Assembly: GCA_036625225.1 (NCBI GenBank)
Contig: JAZKUF010000002.1
Span: forward strand, 186,001 to 250,000
Direction: 5' to 3'
From: Accumulibacter jenkinsii
Lineage (GTDB): Bacteria; Pseudomonadota; Gammaproteobacteria; Burkholderiales; Rhodocyclaceae
Length of the DNA stretch: 64,000 bases
Both the position numbers and the translations under genes were made by a program. The stretch's first letter is position 1, and each line of letters begins with the position of its first letter. A model generated the notes under the pieces. It did no database searches. It was given only the letters and a program-made list of their open reading frames with translations, and was not told where the DNA came from. Shown piece by piece: positions 63,501 through 64,000 of this stretch.

Positions 63501-64000
63501 AGCTGCGAAGTGCTCTTCAGGTTCTGGAGGGTACTCTTCGTGATTTGCGAGGTGCTCTTCGTCAGCTGCGAGGTGCTCTTGGTCAGCTGCGAGGTGCTCT
63601 GCAGGTTCTGCAGGGTGCTCTGCGTGAGCTGCGAGGTGCTTTGCGTCAGACGTGAGGTGGTTTGCGTGATCTGCGCAGTGCTCTTGAAGTTCTGCAGGGT
63701 GCTCTGCAGGTTCTGCAGGGTGCTCTTGGTCGTCTGCGAAGTGCTCTTCGTCGTCTGCGCCGTGCTCTTGAGGTTCTGCAGGGTGCTCTGCAGGTTCTGC
63801 AGGGTGCTCTGCAGGTTCTGCAGGGTGCTTTGCGTGAGCTGCGAAGTGCTCTTCGTCGTCTGCGCCGTGCTCTTGAAATTCTGCAGGGTGCTTTGCGTGA
63901 GCTGCAGGGTACTCTCCAGCGTCTGCGCGGTGCTCTGCAGGTTCTGCGAAGTGCTCTGCAGGTTCTGTGCGGTGCTCCGGTTGGCGTAGGGGCTCACGCA
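57551..64000 (-). CDS. pilY1: Giant PilY1-like type IV pilus/adhesin protein with two repeat arrays (5' end outside window)
   Basis: At least 2148 residues are visible; the frame reads through to the right edge and the true start lies beyond. Order from the visible N-terminus: 34 heptads of the pattern S-T-x-Q-x-x-[KQ] (residues 8-245), a short spacer, about 33 copies of a 29-residue repeat with two Cys each (272-1228), a von Willebrand-like or PilY1 middle region, and the PilY1 beta-propeller (blocks ARTPMIYTGANDGMLHAFEA, GGKGYYALDVTDPATPKALW and RVYGVDLLGNVWRFDINDNL). PilY1 proteins sit at the tip of type IV pili and act in adhesion and retraction; the Ca-site-like DINDNLAPDG is present. 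Typical PilY1 is about 1000-1200 residues, so this is at least twice as long, mostly because of the repeats. The GTG at 63997 lacks a Shine-Dalgarno within view and is not taken as the start. Confidence 0.85.
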   Translation of the reverse strand, partial: CVSPYANRSTAQNLQSTSQNLQSTAQTLESTLQLTQSTLQNFKSTAQTTKSTSQLTQSTLQNLQSTLQNLQSTLQNLKSTAQTTKSTSQTTKSTLQNLQSTLQNFKSTAQITQTTSRLTQSTSQLTQSTLQNLQSTSQLTKSTSQLTKSTSQITKSTLQNLKSTSQLTKSTSQLTRRTSQLTQSTLQNLKSTSQITRSTSQLTKSTSQLTQSTLQNLQSTSRVMQSTTQVFASTSRAFQSTSQILKYDAATELTTPVASCTPGGNIYCSTSVTGPTPVASCTPVAAAAGNLYTATTCASSTTGPTAVASCTPVAATAGNGYTATTCDTVTTGPTAVATCTPATAGSGNSYTATTCATVTTGPTAVATCTPAAAGSGNGYTATTCSTATSGPTGVASCTPVAAGSGNAYTATTCATATSGPTGVASCTPATASSGNSYTATTCDTITSGPTAVASCTAATASSGNSYTATTCNTITTGPTAVATCSPATAASGNQYTATTCSTATTGPTGVASCSPVTASSGNSYTATTCKTVTTGPTGVASCSPVTAAAGNNYTATTCSTVTTGPTGVSSCTAATASSSNSYKATTCNTVTTGPTAIATCTPAGASSSNSYTATTCSTATTGPTAVATCTPVSAASGNQYTATTCNTVTSGPTGVASCTAAGASSSNSYTATTCNTVTSGPTGVASCTAAGASSGNGYTATTCNTVTSGPTPVATCTAAGASSSNSYTATTCSTVTTGPTGVGSCTPIAASVGNNWVATTCNTVTTGPTGVASCTPVVASAGNDWVAITCATVVTGPVGVASCTPELPSAANGYATITCGSVTTGPTAVASCTPVSASSGNSYTATTCSSATTGPTAVASCTPVSASSGNSYTATTCSTATSGPTGVASCTPVSASSGNQYTATTCDTATTGPTGVASCTPAAAAAGNSYTATTCDSVVSGPTAVATCTPVSASSGNSYTATTCSTATSGPTAVASCTSATAVAGNGYTATTCSTAATGPTGVASCTPATAAAGNSYTATTCNTVTSGPTGVSACTPAIAAAGNSYTATTCDLVVSGPTAVATCTPVSAVAGNSYTATTCDPVTTGPTAVATCTPVSAAAGNSYTTITCDRVTSGPTGVASCTPVAAAAGNAYTATSCTTATTGPTAVATCTPESASAGNSHKATTCTTATTGPLGVESCTAVAAAAGNAYTATTCDTLVSGPDEVASCTPVTAAAPEWQSTFCDFLPGHKLQTRIQTAMTTILRSGGFETSRSTTTDDLPFSDVDGVCHPDASTLVAPLGPLPADARSTITEAPPPIGCSDWPCTVDSTIASGSSNSLADVAQYYYVTDLRPDMLNDVRVKNTSGAEEDRATHQHMTTFTLALGVSGTLTYSKTYKLDTVGDFSRIRCNPLNGGCNNTCSALDPSFPNCTSKYWPVWPDPAVDYVADAARYSNPKSIDDFWHTAVNGRGLYFSANDPNSVVAGLQEALAGIQSLLGAGSAAATSTMEPVAGDRLAYRASYRSMEWVGDLAAYEIDLATGLFSDTGDIPLWRSQPLLDARVGTACDKRTIYLFRSGASNNLVDFTWQTRTCDASNQATGDAMTGLNADEQAHFDATRVAQLSQYPAMSDGSSGTVDQRSAAAGANLVNYLRGHHTLEGPSLFKSNDLLTLYRTRTHVLGDIVSSQPAFIKGPFASYADAGHSAFKAAQAARTPMIYTGANDGMLHAFEAASGEEVWAFIPKLVLPNLFKLADNNYANTHQFYVDGSPAVSDVYDVLASPAAWKTILVGGLNKGGKGYYALDVTDPATPKALWEFGWSDACWDGETAGVGADCHVGYTFGRPIISKLQDGTWVALLTSGLNNVNVPAKAGDGQGYLYVLNAVTGKLIAKISTGAGDAGTPSGLNQINNFVDNSLLNNTSLRVYGVDLLGNVWRFDINDNLAPDGLEATLLGTAKDSAEHPQPLTTRPELGEIDGYPWLFVGSGRLLGLSDLPDTQTQSIYGFKDPLTGSPAYADANLRAALNPLQMTKVVTEQSTYRTLACIGDCASSNGWVVDLPDSGERVNTDLKLQLGTLTFASNVPSNSACSIGGYSWLNFMDFRTGLAVLTSPDLAVSRRLNDTLAVGTNILRLSDGRVVVVVIGSGDKPPEVVELPVLTPAPAGKRVSWREVID
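60314..63184 (-). repeat. 33 tandem 87-bp (29-residue) repeats in pilY1
   Basis: The unit reads roughly TGPTAVASCTPVxAxxGNxY followed by TATTCxTVT. Thirty-two copies keep both Cys residues with the same spacing; the last copy is degenerate. Small residues, Thr and Gly dominate. Copies 17-19 (about 61.6-61.8 kb) are the most divergent. Neighbouring copies such as 20-21 and 14-15 are nearly identical, indicating recent tandem duplication. Confidence 0.92.
63263..63976 (-). repeat. 34 tandem 21-bp (heptad) repeats in pilY1
   Basis: Consecutive seven-residue units such as STLQNLQ, STSQLTK and STAQTTK run without a break. Positions 1 and 2 are Ser-Thr in almost every unit and position 4 is Gln or Arg. 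Positions 3 and 6 alternate Leu with Ala, Ser and Thr, giving a 3-4 spacing. On the DNA level the unit is close to gcaggttctgcagggtgctct. The array may continue past the window edge. Confidence 0.92.

Noticed and set aside
60314..63976. Regular repeats as a CRISPR array
   Set aside because: Units are contiguous, 87 or 21 bp, in frame within one coding sequence and without unique spacers. No cas genes are present.
61301..63989. Two more long plus-strand frames (Gly/Arg-rich and Cys/Leu-rich) opposite the repeats
   Set aside because: Tandem repeats with lengths divisible by three keep any stop-free antisense frame open. The encoded peptides merely mirror the repeat.

Overview
The window is GC-rich, densely coded chromosomal DNA from a proteobacterium, most likely a betaproteobacterium of the Rhodocyclales type (Ca. 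Accumulibacter, Zoogloea or Dechloromonas relatives). The inference rests on gene content: a nadE-glnB pair, an aceE-aceF-lpdA operon whose E3 also carries a lipoyl domain, PEP-CTERM sorting, PilY1, Mrp antiporter genes, and GlgM/GlgE plus GlgP glycogen metabolism. No rRNA, tRNA or CRISPR array was seen.

Region 1 (1-8.4 kb) is an accessory, IS-damaged island. It holds a gene fragment, a dynamin-like GTPase gene cut by an ISAs1-family element (exact 10-bp target duplication; removing the element restores one 741-codon frame), an IS21-like end remnant, an IS1380-family transposase, an MIT C-terminal (phospholipase D-like) protein, a truncated wHTH gene and a class D (OXA) beta-lactamase. A 23-bp sequence recurs near both edges of the island.

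Region 2 (8.5-12.9 kb, minus strand) holds an SRAP/YedK protein, a DUF2501 protein, and an apparent operon of MASE1 histidine kinase, FixJ-type regulator and dihaem cytochrome c. Region 3 (13.0-21.3 kb) is an Mrp-type cation/proton antiporter operon with three NuoL/M/N-like subunits, a split MrpA, two unassigned small membrane proteins and a universal stress protein. Region 4 (21.5-27.8 kb) holds a pirin, a PEP-CTERM protein behind a candidate sigma-54 promoter, a TPR protein, a GGDEF diguanylate cyclase and a zinc alcohol dehydrogenase.

Region 5 (28-36.5 kb) is core housekeeping: ppa, nadE, glnB, an Smr protein, trxB, a Crp/Fnr regulator, ftsK and lolA. Region 6 (36.8-51.1 kb) is carbon storage and acetyl-CoA metabolism: glgM-glgE facing glgP across a strong terminator, the pyruvate dehydrogenase operon with a promoter overlapping a 6-3-6 palindrome, a PAP2 remnant and a CoA-transferase. 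Together these could link glycogen breakdown, pyruvate oxidation and acyl-CoA activation.

Region 7 (51.3-64 kb) is envelope-related: a YitT protein, a CsgG-like lipoprotein, tonB-exbB-exbD, an EamA transporter, an FxLYD protein, a second TonB-like protein, and a very large PilY1-like protein that runs off the right edge. Its visible part has 34 consecutive heptads followed by about 33 copies of a 29-residue two-cysteine repeat, then a PilY1 propeller. This repeat architecture and the broken GTPase/MIT_C island are the two most unusual things in the window.
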